From Mesorhizobium sp. BR1-1-16 (lineage in GTDB: Bacteria > Pseudomonadota > Alphaproteobacteria > Rhizobiales > Kaistiaceae), in assembly GCF_020165495.1 (NCBI RefSeq), contig NZ_JAIUIE010000006.1:186001-250000 (forward strand): DNA of 64,000 bases, in the 5' to 3' direction. The position numbers and the translations under genes are program-made. The notes beneath the pieces were generated by a model. It was not told where the DNA came from. It saw nothing but the letters and a program-made list of their open reading frames with translations, and searched no databases. How positions within the stretch are numbered: the first letter of the stretch is position 1; every line of letters begins with the position of its first letter. Below, piece by piece: positions 1-7,921 of this stretch.

Positions 1-1331
1 CCGATCGCAGGACGGGCTACCAGCAGGGCCGCCCCGAGCATGATCCAGCCGATGACGACATAGGGCCAGATATTGCCGGGGAAATCCGGCACCGGGTAGA
101 TCGAGTTGTAGAGCGGCCAGGCCATCGCGACCGTACCCAGCCCACCGAGCGCCAGCCACAGCCGGCTGCCGCTGCGCAGCGCGTGAATCGCCGCAGCGGC
201 CGTCACACCGAGATAGGCGACGATCAGCGCGAGAACGCCGATGGTGCCGACGCTGTCGTAATAGTCAGTCGGCCCGACGAAAGGCGCCCAGGCGAGCAGT
301 CCGGCCAGCATCAGGATGCTGACGATCCCGACGGACACCGTTGGCGTACCGTAGACGGGGTGCACGGTGGCGGCGCGCGCGGACAACCCCGCGCGGCCGA
401 GCACGAACAGCATGCGCGCGCCAGCCGAGAGCGTGCCGATGACGCAGGAAAGCGCGGACACCGATGTCGCGATGTCGAGCGCCGTGGCCATTCGCAGGGT
501 GCCGAATTTCAGTGCCAAAGTGTTGAGCGGCGCCTCGCTTGCCACCAGCGCCTTCACGTTGTCGAGCCCGAAGCCGACGATCTGGATGTAGGAGGCGAAG
601 ACGAAGAATACCCCCGCCAGCACCACCGAGCCTACCAGCGCGAGCGGAATCGCCCGGCCGGGGCTCCGGGTCTCCTCGGCAAGGGTCGTGGCAGCCTCGA
701 ACCCGGCGAAGGACAGGACCGCGAACACGACGGCATAGCCAATGCCCCACCAACCGATGCTCGGATCCGGCCGGAACGGGGCCGCGCTCAACCCTTCGGC
801 ACCGCCGACGGCGGAGAGGATGCGGATGCCGAGATAGATGATGACCGCAATCGAGCAAAGCTCCATGATCAGCATCAGCCGGGTGGCGAAGCTCATGTCG
901 CGCCAGGCGAAGACGGTGGAGAGGCCAAGCGCGACCACACCGAGCGCCAGCCACCAGCCGCCGATCTCGACGCCATGATCGGCCAGCGCAGCGCGCAGGA
1001 AGTTGCCGAACAACGCCGCGCTGCCGGAACCGCCGGCGATATAGAGCAGCAGCATGCACCAGCCTGCGATGAAGCCGGCGCGCGGACCGAAGGTCTCGCC
1101 GATATAGGCATAGCTGGAACCGGCGCTGGTGATCCGGCTCGCGAAGAAGATGAAGGAGAGCCCCACGACGGCGACGACGACCGTGCCGACGGCAAAGCCG
1201 AGCGGCGCTGCCGTTCCGGCGGCGCCTGCGGCCAGCGTCACGTTGAGCGCCATACCCATCGTCGGCGCCATCACGGAGAGCGACAAGCCGACAGCCTCGA
1301 TCGGTCCGAGGTTCCGCTTAAGCTTCGCCAT
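1..1331 (-). CDS. APC-family amino acid/polyamine permease (3' end outside window)
   Basis: Reading down from ATG at 1331 gives an open frame of 443 codons that runs off the left edge. The protein starts MAKLKRNLGPIEAVGLSLSV and continues as successive hydrophobic segments broken by short charged loops. Segments such as APTMGMALNV, FAVGTVVVAVVGLSFIFFA and GFEAATTLAEETRSPGRAIP match the amino acid-polyamine-organocation family; the last resembles the TM6 to loop region with the typical F-E-A/S motif. It should be an inner-membrane importer or exchanger of amino acids or amines; the substrate cannot be read from sequence. A long open frame on the opposite strand through this region is a GC codon-usage artefact. 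The family call is firm, the substrate unknown, and the C-terminus is missing. Confidence 0.85.
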   Translation of the reverse strand, partial: MAKLKRNLGPIEAVGLSLSVMAPTMGMALNVTLAAGAAGTAAPLGFAVGTVVVAVVGLSFIFFASRITSAGSSYAYIGETFGPRAGFIAGWCMLLLYIAGGSGSAALFGNFLRAALADHGVEIGGWWLALGVVALGLSTVFAWRDMSFATRLMLIMELCSIAVIIYLGIRILSAVGGAEGLSAAPFRPDPSIGWWGIGYAVVFAVLSFAGFEAATTLAEETRSPGRAIPLALVGSVVLAGVFFVFASYIQIVGFGLDNVKALVASEAPLNTLALKFGTLRMATALDIATSVSALSCVIGTLSAGARMLFVLGRAGLSARAATVHPVYGTPTVSVGIVSILMLAGLLAWAPFVGPTDYYDSVGTIGVLALIVAYLGVTAAAAIHALRSGSRLWLALGGLGTVAMAWPLYNSIYPVPDFPGNIWPYVVIGWIMLGAALLVARPAI

Positions 1332-1436
1332 TCCCTGCCCTCCGCCAGTGCCGTCGCACTTATTGGCACGCCGGACCGGGCGGCAATGGTGGAAATTGGC
1401 CGCATCGTCACGCTGGCGCGCGCCGTGTCCGGCCGC

Positions 1437-1937
1437 TCAGCCGGCCAGCGCCCACAACGCCTCGTTTTCGACGCGGCAGCGCAGCCAGCCATCCACGAGT
1501 TTCGCACCCTGCGCTTCATAAAACGCGATCGAGGGCGCATTCCAATCCAGCACCGACCATTCGAACCGGCCGAGCTCCTCGGCGATGCAGCGGCGCGCGA
1601 CATGGGCGAGCAGCGCCTTGCCGATGCCGAACCCACGGCTTTCAGGTTTGACGAAGAGATCCTCGAGATAGATGCCGTGCCGCCCGCGGAAGGTCGAGAA
1701 CGTATAGAACCAGAGGGCGAAACCCACCGGCTGGCCGTCATGTTCGGCGATCTCGCAGAAGACGCGCGGATGCGGCGAGAACAGCGCCGCATCCATGGCT
1801 GCGGCATCGGATTCGACCTCATGCGACAGCCGCTCATAGTCCGCGAGCGCGCGCACGAAATCCATCACGAGCGGACCGTCGCCGGGGCGAGCCGGACGGA
1901 TGACGAGGCGCTCGTTCATGGGGCGCTCTTCACTCAT
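1437..1937 (-). CDS. GNAT N-acetyltransferase, diamine/SSAT-like
   Basis: A 166-residue single-domain acetyltransferase. It has the GNAT acetyl-CoA signature ESRGFGIGKALLAHV around residue 100, preceded by the beta4 strand GIYLEDLFVKP, and ends with the conserved NAPSIAFYEAQGAK. The order IYLEDLFV...RGFGIGKALL and the SVLDWNAPSI stretch resemble spermidine/spermine or diamine N-acetyltransferases, so a small amine is a plausible substrate, but this is inference. Its ATG overlaps the end of the upstream DUF4424 gene by 4 bases (ATGA), so the two are probably translated from one message. An alternative ATG lies at codon 7 (1919). Confidence 0.88.
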   Translation of the reverse strand: MSEERPMNERLVIRPARPGDGPLVMDFVRALADYERLSHEVESDAAAMDAALFSPHPRVFCEIAEHDGQPVGFALWFYTFSTFRGRHGIYLEDLFVKPESRGFGIGKALLAHVARRCIAEELGRFEWSVLDWNAPSIAFYEAQGAKLVDGWLRCRVENEALWALAG

Positions 1938-2941
1938 TGAGCGCTCCTGGCGCCGCGGAGAATCAGGATCGACAGATCATGCTCGGGATAGAAGTCGGTC
2001 GCCGACATCTCGAAGGTGGTCGGCCCGGTCTTCTTGACGCCCTCGCCGCAGAAGCTGACGAGATTGCCGGGCGCGCCCTTGTCGATCGTCAGGTGAAACT
2101 TCTCGATCGATCCGGCCCAGTTGGCGGCGGTGGTCAGGATATAATCGATCCTGTTCTCCATGAGGAAGTCATCGCCCGTATGGCTCGCGGCTGCCTTCCG
2201 AGCTGCCGCGACGAAGCTCTTGTCCGTGCAGTATTTCTGCTGGTAGCCGGGGAAGGCGTCGTTGGCCGCCAGATTGCCGTCGGAAAAAATGGTGCCGGCG
2301 GTGGTTCCGACACTCGGCTTGTAGCTGTGCTCCACGACGACCGTCTTTTTCGCCGGGAAGGTCTGCTCCCAGTAATAGGCCGTCGAAAGCCGCCAGTTGG
2401 GCGCCAGATGATATTCCCAGCCCTTGCCGGCATCGAAAGTGTCGGGAATGGCGAGTCCGAGATTGATGAGCCCCTCCCATTTCTCCTTCGGCAGCGCGTC
2501 GAGCGCATCGCGGGTCGCCGTCAGCTGCGGTGCGAGCGGTACACCCAGCGCCTGCAGATACGCGGTCTGGTCGACACCAATCGCGCTTGCGCGCTGCTGC
2601 ACCTTCGCGTCAACAGGCTTGCCGTCCACCACCGTCTTGAAGCCGAGGAAATTGACCGGGTCGTCGACCGGCACCGCCTCGATGAAGTCGAGCGCACCCT
2701 TGATATCGGGCATCGGAAACGCGACCAGCGTCGTCACGTCCTTGTCCGAAACGTTTTCGAACGTGTAGCGAACGCGCACGGCGTCCATCGAGATGAAAAG
2801 GTCTTCGGAGGTCATGTGGATGGCCTCGGTCGTCACATAGACGAGGCCGCCCGCGCCGAGTTCGGCGGTCGAATCGTTGGCCTCAGCCGCACACGGCATC
2901 GCCAGCGCAAGCAGGACGGCGGGCAAAAGAGCGCGTCGCAT
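1934..2941 (-). CDS. DUF4424 family secreted protein
   Basis: Start chosen at MRRALLPAVLLALAMPCAAEA, a clean Sec signal peptide with a predicted cleavage after AAEA; an upstream in-frame start (3004) would run into thyA and place 21 residues before the signal. The mature part begins with a motif typical of DUF4424: GAGGLVYVTTEAIHMTSEDL followed by VRYTFEN and TTLVAFPMP. About 335 residues, close to the family norm. The function of DUF4424 is not established. Extracytoplasmic location is inferred from the signal peptide. It lies 22 bases downstream of thyA and overlaps the GNAT gene by 4 bases, suggesting co-transcription, though no functional link to either is obvious. Confidence 0.85.
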   Translation of the reverse strand: MRRALLPAVLLALAMPCAAEANDSTAELGAGGLVYVTTEAIHMTSEDLFISMDAVRVRYTFENVSDKDVTTLVAFPMPDIKGALDFIEAVPVDDPVNFLGFKTVVDGKPVDAKVQQRASAIGVDQTAYLQALGVPLAPQLTATRDALDALPKEKWEGLINLGLAIPDTFDAGKGWEYHLAPNWRLSTAYYWEQTFPAKKTVVVEHSYKPSVGTTAGTIFSDGNLAANDAFPGYQQKYCTDKSFVAAARKAAASHTGDDFLMENRIDYILTTAANWAGSIEKFHLTIDKGAPGNLVSFCGEGVKKTGPTTFEMSATDFYPEHDLSILILRGARSAQ

Positions 2942-2963
2942 GATGTCTCCGGGGCTGTGCCCG

Positions 2964-3758
2964 TCAGACCGCGACGGGCGCCTTGATCGCAGCATCCGGA
3001 GCATAGCCGACGAGCTCGAAATCCGAATAGCGGAAGTCTTCGAGCCGCGCGACCGTGGGATTGAGCTTCATCGTCGGCAGCGCCTTCGGCGTGCGCTCCA
3101 GTTGCTCGCGCGTCTGCACGAGATGGTTGGAATAAAGATGCGCATCGCCGAGCGTGTGGATGAAATCGCCAGGTTCAAGCCCGGTCACCTGCGCCACCAT
3201 CATCGTCAGCAGCGCATAGGACGCGATGTTGAACGGCACGCCGAGGAAGATGTCGGCCGAGCGCTGGTAGAGCTGGCAGGAGAGCCTGCCATTGGCGACA
3301 TAGAACTGGAACAGGAGATGGCAGGGCGGCAATGCCATGGCCTCGATCTCGGCCGGGTTCCAGGCCGTGACGATGAGGCGGCGCGAATCGGGCGTCTTGC
3401 GGATCATCTCGACAACAGAGCCGAGCTGGTCGATCACCCGCCCGTCGGCGGCCGGCCACGAACGCCACTGCTTGCCATAGACAGGGCCGAGATCGCCATT
3501 TTCATCGGCCCACTCGTCCCAGATCGAGACACCGTTATCGTTCAGATATTTGATGTTGGTGTCGCCGGCGATGAACCAGAGCAGCTCATGGATGATCGAC
3601 CGCAGATGCAGCTTCTTGGTCGTCACCAGCGGGAAACCTTCGGAAAGGTCGAACCGCATCTGGTGGCCGAAAATCGACAGCGTGCCGGTGCCCGTCCGGT
3701 CGGTCTTCTTGGCGCCGTCCTTGAGGACCAGCCGCATCAGGTCGTGATATTGCCGCAT
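2964..3758 (-). CDS. thyA: Thymidylate synthase
   Basis: 264 residues, the standard bacterial ThyA length. It makes dTMP from dUMP with methylenetetrahydrofolate as carbon donor and reductant. Visible signatures: N-terminal [20 protein letters not shown], the catalytic cysteine motif [30 protein letters not shown], and [14 protein letters not shown]. The usual downstream partner folA (dihydrofolate reductase) is absent; a DUF4424 gene follows instead. Start ATG at 3758 fits the conserved family N-terminus. Confidence 0.97.
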   Translation of the reverse strand: MRQYHDLMRLVLKDGAKKTDRTGTGTLSIFGHQMRFDLSEGFPLVTTKKLHLRSIIHELLWFIAGDTNIKYLNDNGVSIWDEWADENGDLGPVYGKQWRSWPAADGRVIDQLGSVVEMIRKTPDSRRLIVTAWNPAEIEAMALPPCHLLFQFYVANGRLSCQLYQRSADIFLGVPFNIASYALLTMMVAQVTGLEPGDFIHTLGDAHLYSNHLVQTREQLERTPKALPTMKLNPTVARLEDFRYSDFELVGYAPDAAIKAPVAV

Positions 3759-3858
3759 GATCGGCCTCGATGAATCGTCTTCAGCTGATATATCCGATCA
3801 TGATCCGAACGAAGCAAGGGCGCCAGCAAAAGCGCGCTTGCCGAGCGCCGTTCGCACG

Positions 3859-5064
3859 CTATTCGGCGGCGGCTCCCAGCACGAGGTTGGACCGCGCCGG
3901 GGTCAGATAGGTCAAGACTAGCGCGATCACCGAGGCGCCGGCGATGCCCGCCAGCATCGGCACAGCAGTTCCATCAAGAAAGAGACCGACGACCGCCATC
4001 ACCACAATACCGGCGCCGAACTGCAGCGTTCCCATCAAAGCCGAGGCCGTCCCCGCAATCGCGCCGTGATCGTCGAGCGCCAGCACTGCCGAGGACGGTA
4101 CCACGAGGCCAAGGAACCCGAAGGCGATGAACAGCATCACCATCATGACCGGCAGACTGTCGACGCCCGAAAGGAACAGCAGGAACACGACGACCATCGG
4201 CACCGCATAGCCGACGACGGCATAGCGCATCAACCGCTGCAGGCCGAACCGCCGCGCCAGCACGCCGTTCAACTGCGCGACGCCGAAAAACGATACGGCA
4301 TTCACCGAAAAGGCCAGGCTGTACTGCGTCGGTGTCAGCCCATAGTGATCGATCAGCACGAAGGATGAATTGGCGAGATAGGCGAAGAAGCTCGAAATGC
4401 CGAAGGCGCCGAGGAAGACGAGACCGAGGAAGCGGCGGTCGCGCAGCAGCAGCCAATAGGCCGCCATGGCACTGCCGAAGCTGCTTTCGCGACGCTCGGC
4501 TGCGGGTCGCGTCTCCGGCAGGGCCAGCCAGAGCAGGATGAGCCCGAGCAGCGCGGCGATCATTACGAACCAGAACACGGCGCGCCACGTCCCGACCACG
4601 ATCACACCACTGCCGACGAGCGGCGCCAGGATCGGCGAGATGCTGAAGACGAGCATCAGCATCGACATGAGCTTGGCCGCCTCAGGCCCCGTATGCAGAT
4701 CGCGCACCACGGCGCGCGGCACGACGGTCCCGGCGCAGGCGCCGAGGCCCTGTACAAAGCGGAATGCGATCAGGACGCCGATCGACGGCGCCAGCGCACA
4801 GCCGATGCTGCCGACGATGAAGAGGCTGAGGCCGAAATAGAGCGGTGCCTTGCGGCCGAGCATGTCGGATACGGGACCATAGACCAGCTGGCCGAGACCG
4901 AGCGCGACGAAAAAGGCCATCAGGCTGGCCTGCACCGCGCTGGTTCCAACGCCGAAATCGGCCCCGATCGAGGGCAGCGCCGGCAGGTACATATCGATCG
5001 CAAACGGGCCAATGGCGCTGAGCAGGCCAAGCACCACCGCGAAGCGGAGAAGAGACGACTTCAT
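3859..5064 (-). CDS. Bcr/CflA-type MFS multidrug exporter
   Basis: Inner-membrane proton-coupled exporter with the 12-helix architecture of the Bcr/CflA drug-resistance family. The first helix reads GLLSAIGPFAIDMYLPALPS, where the D-M-Y-L-P motif is diagnostic, and the loop 2-3 motif A is LVYGPVSDMLGRKAPLYFGL. Start chosen at MKSSLLRFAVVL (5064), preceded by AAGGGGCT; the longer open frame to 5211 has a basic, non-membrane extension. It is divergent from a TetR regulator, with a palindromic operator candidate in the 167-base gap, which suggests drug- or metabolite-inducible repression. A paralogue lies at 51542-52825. Substrate unknown. Confidence 0.9.
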   Translation of the reverse strand: MKSSLLRFAVVLGLLSAIGPFAIDMYLPALPSIGADFGVGTSAVQASLMAFFVALGLGQLVYGPVSDMLGRKAPLYFGLSLFIVGSIGCALAPSIGVLIAFRFVQGLGACAGTVVPRAVVRDLHTGPEAAKLMSMLMLVFSISPILAPLVGSGVIVVGTWRAVFWFVMIAALLGLILLWLALPETRPAAERRESSFGSAMAAYWLLLRDRRFLGLVFLGAFGISSFFAYLANSSFVLIDHYGLTPTQYSLAFSVNAVSFFGVAQLNGVLARRFGLQRLMRYAVVGYAVPMVVVFLLFLSGVDSLPVMMVMLFIAFGFLGLVVPSSAVLALDDHGAIAGTASALMGTLQFGAGIVVMAVVGLFLDGTAVPMLAGIAGASVIALVLTYLTPARSNLVLGAAAE

Positions 5065-5186
5065 GGCCGGAGCCCCTTGGAAACGGCCCGCGCGGCGATA
5101 GCCAGCGGAAGATGAATGGAAATGCAAGAAAGCCGGACGGGGCGCTGTGAAACACGCGCCGCTTCTGGACCGGAGCGCCATGTTTC

Positions 5187-5202
5187 TGGACAGTATTGTC
5201 CA
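5187..5202. promoter_or_regulatory. Candidate TetR operator palindrome
   Basis: TGGACAGTATTGTCCA is a perfect inverted repeat (6-base arms TGGACA/TGTCCA, 4-base spacer). It sits between the divergent Bcr/CflA exporter (start 5064) and the TetR gene (start 5232). Size and symmetry suit a TetR-dimer site; from the middle of the gap it could repress both genes. A second half-site-like TTCTGGAC lies at 5163. Binding is inferred, not shown. Confidence 0.6.
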
Positions 5203-5231
5203 AACGGTCAACCCCTCTTATGTTGCAGTGC

Positions 5232-5945
5232 ATGAAGGCATCGGACACTGTGACGATGAAGGCACGCCGCGCGCCCTCGTCCGAGGACGCGGCGGCCGAC
5301 ATCGACTGCGCTGGGACCACCCCGCCGCTCTATGGTCACTGCGCCAAACGCCAATCGATCATCGAGGCGGCGGAGGATGCTTTTGCGAGCGACGGCTTTG
5401 CCGGAGCCAGCATCGACGCCATCGCGCTGGTGGCGGGCGTCGCGCGCCAGACAGTCTACAATCACTATCGTGACAAGGAGACGTTGTTCGCCGCTGTCGT
5501 CGCCGCGATGGCGGAACGGGCGAATGCCGGATTCTATCGGACGCTGGCAAGCTTTCCCGATCAGCCGGATGATCTGGCGGCGGCACTTTCCGCTTTTGCG
5601 GAGCGTCTCATCCGCAACTGCCTCTGCAACCGGGATTGCGATGCCCTGCGACGTCTCGTCGAGCGGGATGGCGAGCGCCACCCGGCGCTCTTCGCCACCT
5701 GGCGGAGCGAGGGACCAGATCGGCTCGCGGCACTGATCGGCGACCGCCTGAAAGGTCTGGCGCAGGAGGGCCGTCTTGAACTCGACCTCCCCGAGCGCGC
5801 CGCGCGGCAGTTCATCGCCCTCATCCACGCCGATATCAGCGGCACGGCAAAGGCTGGTGGAACGGCCACGGACGCGGACATCGCCAGCGCGGCGGCCAAC
5901 GGCGTCGCGACATTCCTGCGAGCCTTCGGCACGGCGAAGATCTGA
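5232..5945 (+). CDS. TetR/AcrR family transcriptional regulator
   Basis: The N-terminal helix-turn-helix is clear: QSIIEAAEDAFASDGFAGASIDAIALVAGVARQTVYNHYRDKETLFAAVV, matching the TetR signature with the recognition helix TVYNHYRDKE. The C-terminal all-helical ligand-binding half (about 150 residues) ends NGVATFLRAFG. Start is uncertain: ATG at 5232 (MKASDTVTMKAR) is chosen; a second ATG lies at 5256, and an upstream TTG at 5196 falls inside the palindrome. It probably represses the divergent Bcr/CflA exporter and itself. Confidence 0.88.
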   Translation: MKASDTVTMKARRAPSSEDAAADIDCAGTTPPLYGHCAKRQSIIEAAEDAFASDGFAGASIDAIALVAGVARQTVYNHYRDKETLFAAVVAAMAERANAGFYRTLASFPDQPDDLAAALSAFAERLIRNCLCNRDCDALRRLVERDGERHPALFATWRSEGPDRLAALIGDRLKGLAQEGRLELDLPERAARQFIALIHADISGTAKAGGTATDADIASAAANGVATFLRAFGTAKI

Positions 5946-6090
5946 GGGCCCGAACAATCCGAGTCGATCGACCCTGGATTGCACAGGGAAGGCTCGGCCG
6001 GCCGGCGCGGGCGTGTCGACGCGAGAGTGCAACAAGCGCTGGAAAACACAGCGATGCGAGACCCGAACGGCCGCGCGCGACACGCGCACC

Positions 6091-6119
6091 TTTTCACGCG
6101 CATCGCGATCCCCTATATC
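6091..6119 (+). promoter_or_regulatory. Probable sigma70-type promoter of ssrA
   Basis: TTTTCA (6091-6096), a 17-base spacer and TATATC (6114-6119) form a good housekeeping promoter for an alphaproteobacterium. It would start transcription near 6125, just at the acceptor-piece hairpin GCCGGC-GCAA-GCCGGC (6126-6141) of the tmRNA precursor. A purely sequence-based call. Confidence 0.5.
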
Positions 6120-6124
6120 TCCGG

Positions 6125-6447
6125 TGCCGGCGCAAGCCGGCTATGGCGATAAACGGTCATCGAAATAAACCCATCGGACCCGGGGGCGGTACCCGGCGCC
6201 TCCACCCAAGGCCACCCCACCCATCGCGGGTGGCTTTCGGCGGGGGCGAAATAGGATCGACGAGGGCGTAAAGGGTGTTCTTTCGCTCGGCATGGTACCG
6301 CCGATATCGGACCAAACCTATAGTTGCGAATGACAACTATGCTCCGGTGGCCCTCGCCGCGTAATGCGGTGCTGGTACCGAAATCAAAGTCCTTGCGGGT
6401 AGCACTGTAAGGCGGGGTTCGGAGGCACCTGGCAACAGAAGCCTCCA
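6125..6447 (+). ncRNA. ssrA: Two-piece (circularly permuted) tmRNA
   Basis: Trans-translation RNA that rescues stalled ribosomes. Gene order is permuted as in alphaproteobacteria: the acceptor piece comes first. A T-arm at 6180-6196 (CCGGG, 7-base loop, CCCGG) is followed by the 3' acceptor strand CGCCTCC (6197-6203) and ACC. An intervening segment with hairpin GCCACCC/GGGTGGC (6211-6234) follows, then the 5' acceptor strand GGGGGCG (6242-6248) and the tmRNA-type AGGATCGACG. The two acceptor strands pair over seven positions with G.U at pair 3 (G6244/U6201), the alanine identity element. The tag frame at 6326-6364 reads A-NDNYAPVALAA then TAA. A closing stem GGAGGC/GCCTCC lies at 6421-6446. 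Exact ends of the mature pieces are not determined. The SspB adaptor gene starts 48 bases downstream. Confidence 0.93.
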
Positions 6448-6494
6448 CTTCATTTCCCCGGTCCTGCGCCGGGAACGGCAGGGACGCTTGGTAG

Positions 6495-7013
6495 ATGCCT
6501 GAGGATCTGATCCGCTACGATATTCTGGCCCAGGACGCGCTCCGGGGCGTCGTGAGGAAGGTCCTCGCCGAAGTCGCCAAGACGGGCCTCCCCGGCGAGC
6601 ACCATTTCTACGTCACCTTCGAAACGCGCGCCCCTGGCGTGCGCATCTCCAGCCGGATGCTCGCCCAGTATCCCGAGGAGATGACCGTCGTGCTGCAGCA
6701 CCAGTTCTGGGACCTCTCGGTCACCGAACATGCCTTCGAGGTCGGACTTTCCTTCAATGGCGTGCCCGAGCGTCTGCTCGTGCCGTTTACGGCCGTGAAG
6801 AGCTTCGTCGACCCCTCTGTCCAGTTCGGACTGCAGTTCGAATCGGCGCCCGCTGAAGAGGGTGACGAAGAGGCCTCCTCAGAGATGGAGGCGGTCGAGA
6901 CCTCCGCGCTCGTGCTCGATCAACCGGCCGCTTCCGCGGAACCGGACGCCGAGCCGGAAAAGCCCGGCGAGGCCCAGATCGTCCGCCTCGACTCATTCCG
7001 CAAGAAGAACTGA
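6495..7013 (+). CDS. sspB: SspB-alpha, ClpXP adaptor for ssrA-tagged proteins
   Basis: 172 residues. The N-terminal domain matches the alphaproteobacterial SspB (stringent starvation protein B) fold: IRYDILAQDALRGVVRKVL, HFYVTFETRAPGV, the conserved YPEEMTVVLQHQFWDL, and FSVTLSF-like FEVGLSFNGVPERL with VPFTAVKSFVDPSVQF. The C-terminal third is acidic and low complexity (EEGDEEASSEMEAVE), then ends with the short basic tail QIVRLDSFRKKN that in this family docks on ClpX. SspB captures the ssrA tag and hands the substrate to ClpXP. The gene for the tag RNA lies directly upstream on the same strand, so the adaptor and its ligand are encoded together. Confidence 0.95.
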   Translation: MPEDLIRYDILAQDALRGVVRKVLAEVAKTGLPGEHHFYVTFETRAPGVRISSRMLAQYPEEMTVVLQHQFWDLSVTEHAFEVGLSFNGVPERLLVPFTAVKSFVDPSVQFGLQFESAPAEEGDEEASSEMEAVETSALVLDQPAASAEPDAEPEKPGEAQIVRLDSFRKKN

Positions 7014-7052
7014 CGGGCCAGTTGCCCGTCCCTAAAGCCCGTTCCTGACGGG
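7012..7052. terminator. Two hairpins between convergent genes
   Basis: GACGGGC/GCCCGTC with a 5-base loop (7012-7030) follows the sspB stop. CCCGT/ACGGG (7038-7052), read on the minus strand, is followed by CTTTA just past the end of the gene at 7056. Both are plausible terminators for the convergent pair, but neither has a strong U tract. Confidence 0.4.
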
Positions 7053-7055
7053 ACT

Positions 7056-7754
7056 TCAGGCTTCGTTCCAGGACAGGTTTTCGCTGCGATTCTTGATCTC
7101 AACGCTGTGAGGCACAGGCGGCGGCACGGTCGACGGCCACCGCGCAGCGACCAGGCGGTCCCTGTCCACCCAGGCGAGCGAAACCCTGTTCGACTGGTTG
7201 CCGCCGAGGATGCGGTAAGCGCCGTCATCCTCCCCGGCATAGAAGCCGACATGTCCTAATCCGCTCTGCTTCGACTTGCGCCAGAACACCATCACGGCGC
7301 CCGGCGTCGGTGACGTTGCCACGCCGAACTGCTGCCAGGATCGTGCGCTGAGCAGCCCCGTTGGCGTCGGTTCGCGGTCGAGCGTCGCGCTGATGCAGTG
7401 GCCGACGAAAAGCCCGCACCAGGGAATGTCGTCGCCGCCATAGGTGATGCCGAGCCCCTTGGCCCATCCGTCGATCACCGGGTTCGATTTTGGGCCTGCG
7501 ACTTCCGTCACACCCTTCAAGCGGCAAGCCTCCTTGAACCAGACCAGCGTCGGATCGCTGAGATCCAGGGATCGGGCAACGTTCGGCATCAAGGCCGCCA
7601 GCGTCATCGGACCGATAACCCCGTCCGGATCGAGACCGTTCTTCGCCTGAAAGGCCCTGACCGCGGCAGCCGTCTGCCGACCCCAGATGTCATCGAGCGG
7701 CCCCGGCCTGAAGCCGAGGCTCGCCAGCGCAACCTGAATGTCGATGATTTTCAT
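7056..7754 (-). CDS. Peptidoglycan-binding protein with TIGR02594-like (CHAP/NlpC-type) catalytic domain
   Basis: 232 residues in two domains. Residues 1-60 form a PG_binding_1 repeat (IQVALASLGFRPGPLDDIWG, AVRAFQAKNGLDPDGVIGPMTL). Residues 70-200 match the TIGR02594 family: WCGLFVGHCISA supplies a catalytic-type cysteine, GAVMVFWRK follows, and GLGHVGFYAGEDDGAYRILGG supplies the histidine. Such proteins resemble phage endolysins and cell-wall amidases/endopeptidases. There is no signal peptide and no neighbouring holin or phage gene, so it may be a stray lysin or a domesticated hydrolase. Start ATG at 7754 follows CAGGGAGCG. Confidence 0.82.
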   Translation of the reverse strand: MKIIDIQVALASLGFRPGPLDDIWGRQTAAAVRAFQAKNGLDPDGVIGPMTLAALMPNVARSLDLSDPTLVWFKEACRLKGVTEVAGPKSNPVIDGWAKGLGITYGGDDIPWCGLFVGHCISATLDREPTPTGLLSARSWQQFGVATSPTPGAVMVFWRKSKQSGLGHVGFYAGEDDGAYRILGGNQSNRVSLAWVDRDRLVAARWPSTVPPPVPHSVEIKNRSENLSWNEA

Positions 7755-7921
7755 GAGTCGCTCCCTGATTGAGCCCTTCAGGATAGCGGAAACATACGCA
7801 ATTTGCTACTTTAAGTTGTATAACGTTGCAGTGCACGTCCCAACGCCGACCCTGCAGCGACGCGGAAGCAGCAGATAACGGGCTCTCGAAGCTATTGGGC
7901 TCGGCCAGACCGCGACGACAG

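Noticed and set aside
183-1940. Long plus-strand open frame (585 codons) across the permease and GNAT genes
   Set aside because: The protein is Arg/Glu/Gly-rich low complexity with no family likeness. It is antisense to two well-supported genes, and in GC-rich DNA stops are rare in such frames.
2942-3004. Longer DUF4424 start at 3004
   Set aside because: It would overlap thyA and put 21 charged residues before a clean signal peptide.
7056-7754. Prophage remnant
   Set aside because: Only one lysin-like gene is present; no integrase, terminase, capsid, holin or attachment repeats were seen nearby.
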